The position numbers were made by a program, and so were the translations under genes. Below are positions 59,952-64,000 of a stretch of DNA of 64,000 nucleotides, one piece after another. Source of the stretch: Anaeramoeba flamelloides (lineage: Eukaryota > Metamonada > Anaeramoebidae). Position 1 is the stretch's first letter. Each line of letters starts with the position of its first letter. The DNA lies in the NCBI GenBank assembly GCA_027625915.1, contig JANTQA010000036.1, positions 7,895,001 to 7,959,000 on the forward strand, given 5' to 3'. The notes beneath the pieces are model-generated. The model did not search any database. It saw nothing but the letters and a program-made list of their open reading frames with translations, and had not been told where the DNA came from.

Positions 59952-62353
59952 CGTGTAACAAATAATATCCAACATGCTATCAGGTAAAGAAAGCTGAAAT
60001 CCTACTCATCCCCAATAAATAGCACATTAAAATTCACATATACTTTGAAAACACTGGGTTTTTTTCTTACTATTTCTTTTTAAATTCTAAATTTTTTGCA
60101 GATTTGTTTTTTTTTTACTCTTTATTTTCTGAAGAACCTTCATTTTTCTTTTTTTTATTTCTGATGAAACGAAAATTGAGTTTTAAATACCATTAATGAA
60201 TCTTTTGAGGTACTAATATCATTCTTTATTTGTATTAGGAGTTGTTAATTTAGTTAATTTCAAAATTCCCCCCCTCTAACAGATTACTACTTGAGTACTT
60301 TTTAACCCTCACCCCAATTAATCAAAAAGAGGCACAAAAAAATATATATTTTTTTAATACACAACTCTTTAAGAAAAGGTATAAAATCGTTTTTATTAGT
60401 TTATTGTTTGATTTGAAAAATGTGATTTTGTATTATTTATAACAACCTTTTTTTAGGACTTATTGATTTTTTTTTTTTTGTGCATTATTAAAGTTTTTTG
60501 TATGCCTTATTCAATTTTTTGGAGTGTATGTAAAAAAGTACACAACTGTTAATGTTTCCAATATTTAATTCGCAATGGTCGAGTCATTACGATGAAAAAT
60601 AATTTTTTAAAATGGAAAAAAAAATATTTATAATTATTGTGGGAGATTAAAATGTCTTAAAAACCAACCAATAGAAGATTTACACCGAATCTGATAAAAT
60701 CTAAAATTTAAAAAAAGAAACTTTTTATAAAAAAGTACTAAAGAGAGATTCTCAATTTCCAATTTTTATCTTTGTGAATTATAATTGTGTATAAATGTGC
60801 GAGTGTTGAAGTTGCTCTTGAATAATTTATTTGAGATCTTGAATTTTTTCTTTTTTTTTTTTTTCCTTTTCTTAAAGGAATTTTTTTTATCTCTGGAATA
60901 TTACAAAATATTTACCAAGTAAAACTTCAAGGGACTTAAACCAACATTAAATTCATCTAAATTGGATTTAATTTCATTTTAGAGTCTAAGATTACTATTT
61001 CTTTCAAATATAAGAAATTAAAGTATTTGGGGTGATACAATAACTATTTGGGAAAAAAATCAAAAAGGGGAAAAAAGTCCAACCCGTTATGTTTTTTTTT
61101 TTTGTGAAAAGCATATAAACTCAAAGTGAAATTAAATCACATAATAAATAAATTAACTCTACATAATAATTCATTATATTATTTCCCATTGAATCGTAAA
61201 AAAATTTAAAATCATATTTTTTTGATCATTGAAATTATGACAGTGGTTTTTGGTGTATTAAAAATGTTCAATTTTTTCACTATTTTAAATGAGCGACCTA
61301 TAAAAGAAAAAAAAACATATAAAAGAAAAGTTTCTAAAAAACTTTTATTATGCTGAAGCCCCTATTTTTTCTCATTTTTTTTTCTTTTTCTTTTTCTTCT
61401 CTTTATTTAACACTTTTCCTATTCAATAAGTTTTCTAATTAACAATTGTTTTTATTTTTTTACCATATTTCACTTTTTCCCCAAATAGCAAGAAAGAATT
61501 GGATTTTTTTTTAAATTAGATTTTTTGAAATTCAGGATTCTCTCTAATCTTTTTTTTTTTTTTTTTGATTGAATTTTTGAGCACATGAAATCTATTTAAA
61601 TGAATTATGCTTTTTGAAATTTGAATTTTGTAATTAGGGATTGAGTGAAACCTTTTTTTTTTAAAGTTAATTTATTATTTACCTTGAGAAATCAAGAATT
61701 TTTTGGTTGGATTTTTTACCAATTAGATCCTTATAAACCCTTTTTTAATGAAACTTCATTATTGTAAATAATCTCAATTTTTGTTGTTTTTGTTATTTGT
61801 TTTCTGTCAATCAAAAGAAGTACGCGTTAATAATACCATTTTTTTTTTTTGGTTCCAACCCCCCTCCTAAGTCAAGAGTAAATCCATCAAAGTAACTCTA
61901 GGCTTAGCAACAAATCACATATCACAATTTCAAAGATTTTTAGTAATTTGTCCCACAAAATAATAAGTAAGAGAATTTTTTCCTTTAATGGAGTAGAATG
62001 AAAACAATTTTTCAAAATAAAATTAAATATTTGAACATTTTTCACTTTTTAATAACTTCATTTATAGATTAGCCCTATTGAGGAATAAGAGATCGTTGAT
62101 CCAGATTATTTTTAAGGGAATTTTTTAATTTGTTTTGAAAAAAATAATTTTCTAGTAAGATTTCTTACAAATTTTAAAGGTAAAAAAATGAAAAAAAAAA
62201 TTATTACAGTTAAGATGTTATTTTTTTTATATTTCAAAAGTAACAAAAATTTAATAAATATCCTTCAAATTGTGAATCAATTGTTTTTTTGATTATGAAA
62301 AAATTATTTATTTAAATTATTATTATTATTATTATTATTTGAATTAAAAAAAT

Positions 62354-62430
62354 ATTAGGCGCTCTACGGCACTTGATCAACACTTTATCATTAGGATTTT
62401 CAGAATTTCAAAGAATAGAGTCATATTTGC
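62354..62430. repeat. Partial hairpin module with decamer spacer
   Basis: ATTAGGCGCTCTACGGCACT then TGATCAACACTTTATC (spacer decamers) lead into ATTAGGATTTTCAGAATTTC then AAAGAATAGAGT, the left arm of the LINE-type module. The right arm is not recognisable, so it is a broken copy. Confidence 0.6.
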
Positions 62431-63071
62431 CATTTTAATCCATATAAACTAAATTTCATAATAAATACCACATTTGTTTTTTTACTTTTTTTTACTTTGT
62501 TTTTATTTTTATTTTATTATTTTTTACTTTTTTTTTACTTTTTTTGATTTTTTTTTTAGATTTTAAAAAAATAATTCTAGTGTATAGAACTAAATTTTAA
62601 AATTGATTTTTTTTTATTATAATAGATATTTCAATTTATAAAAATATTTATTTTCAATATTTGATTTTTAATCGGTCAATGATTTTGAAATCGAGTTTAC
62701 TTGAATCCCAGAAAAAACAACCATGACATACTAATATTCAGTTGCTTTATTTTCATTATATATAACTTCCAGTTTTATTAAACTAGTAAAATATTATCAA
62801 AACTATTAGTTGTTATCAATTCAAAGAAAAGAAATTCAAGTTGAATTCAAATAAAATACATATCCCAAGCTTTAAAAAAAAAATACAACAAAAATATCTA
62901 TTTTTTCCCAATATAGGGGTTTAACAACAACAGGACAATGAATAAAACTAAAGAAAATAAGCCCCAAGAATATAAATTTCTGGTATTTTAATTATATTAC
63001 AATTAAAATTCATTACTTTTTATAAATATTAATTTAATTAATAGTTTTATTAAATTTGAAAATTTCATTTG

Positions 63072-63113
63072 TATATATATATATATATATATATTAAAAA
63101 ATCCCCCCCCCCC
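63072..63113. repeat. (TA)n followed by poly-C
   Basis: About 23 alternating T and A bases, then ATTAAAAAAT, then eleven C. A C run this long is rare in this window. Confidence 0.9.
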
Positions 63114-64000
63114 AAATACAATAGAATATAACTCAAAACACTAAAATATATTATCACGTTACATGAACATTGGGGGTATATCCTAAAAGTATCACTGCTA
63201 TTGGAAAAAAAAACTATTTTTACAAATAATAATGAATAATTAAGAACTAAATTTTTTACTTGTGAAATTTTAATTTTTGCTTTTATAAACATATTTTCAA
63301 TTAATTAGAAAAAGGGAATTTATAGGTTTGTGAAATTTACTGGTTTTTAGGTTTTATAATAATATTAAAACTATCTTTTTTTTTACCTTGATTCTTTGAA
63401 TTTAATATTGAGATATTTTGATATTTGATTCTTAATCTTACTATTTAATGCTTATTTTGCCAAAAAATGATTTTTTGGGAAGATCTACAATTAAAAATAG
63501 AAAATTCCAAACTTTATTATTTTCATGATTGATTTATCAAAACATAAAAAAGAATTTCTCCAAAAGTACACAAAATATGTTAGATTTAATATCATAAGCT
63601 ATTTATGAAGGGCGTAATTTACGGATATTAATAGTCCTAAAAATGAACTTTTTACTTATTTTTTTAACTAATCTAACCAAAGTTTTAAAGAATTTGATTT
63701 TTAAGGCAATCTAATTCAAGGATCTTGATGTAATTGAAATTATCAAAAATTTAATTAGATACAATTCTTATTAAAAGTTTTAATTACACTTTGAATTCTT
63801 ATTAACGTTTAAAAAATTCTGGCGATTTTGATCAGTTTTTACTCATCTTCAATTAAATTTTTTAACATTTCAAAAAAAAAACAATGAAACACTTTATTTT
63901 CTCAACTGTTATTTTAACCTTTATTTTAGGAAAAGCCATTTGAAAATACTTTTGGTTGCAAAATAAAGGGAACAAAATTTTCATTCGGCTTTCCAAAAAA

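Larger units (their letters stand above)
57057..64000. other. Gene-free right end, 6.9 kb
   Basis: There is no gene I can support. A candidate short frame lies at 59819-59951. A partial hairpin module with decamer spacer lies at 62354-62430. A TA repeat (63072-63094) is followed by eleven C (63103-63113). A foldback arm ends the window (63971-63994). There are many T runs of 10-15 bases. The rest shows nothing beyond AT-rich filler. Confidence 0.55.

Noticed and set aside
1-64000. CRISPR arrays, rRNA or complete tRNA genes, LTR or virus-derived elements
   Set aside because: None seen on either strand; the only retroelement with recognisable protein is the LINE fragment.

Overview
This window is nuclear DNA from a very AT-rich single-celled eukaryote. 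It has long A and T runs, GT-AG introns, protein families typical of amoebae and flagellates, and charged low-complexity tracts (KE, N, SE, RG). The repertoire (DOCK exchange factor, RCC1-BTB-BTB protein, calponin-homology coiled-coil protein) resembles Anaeramoeba or an amoebozoan. That placement is an inference from style, not a proven identification. Stop codons and splice sites fit the standard code.

Layout: 0-12.3 kb holds a DOCK-C/D Rho-family exchange factor on the + strand, probably with a first exon 3.5 kb upstream. The intron between holds a MITE and a 5'-truncated LINE that itself carries a hairpin insertion. 15.3-18.3 kb holds a Pumilio (PUF) gene on the - strand. 18.7-19.2 kb is an array of palindromic hairpins. 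20.2-21.7 kb may hold a small spliced gene (-). 23.3-27.7 kb is a complete six-exon gene for the phenylalanyl-tRNA synthetase beta subunit (+), with one 2.0 kb intron. 29.0-30.8 kb is CDC6 (-). 35.8-38.1 kb is an RCC1-BTB-BTB protein (+) with a CaaX-like end. 43.6-50.5 kb is a fimbrin-like gene (-) with a 3.9 kb intron. 56.1-57.1 kb is an unrecognised 310-residue protein (-). The rest, including nearly all of 57-64 kb, is repeat-rich DNA with no gene I can support.

The genes do not form one pathway. They cover translation (PheRS), mRNA control (PUF), replication licensing (CDC6), and actin or GTPase signalling (DOCK, fimbrin-like, RCC1-BTB).

The most unusual content is in the noncoding DNA. 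Four loci carry hairpin modules bounded by TTAGG...CCTAR; at three of them CGGCACTTGA-like decamers separate or flank the modules. One module sits inside the LINE so cleanly that reading across it recovers the LINE protein. Introns are bimodal, either about 100-460 nt or 2-4 kb, and the long ones are hosts for these elements. Other exons of long-intron genes could therefore lie unseen in the gene-poor stretches.
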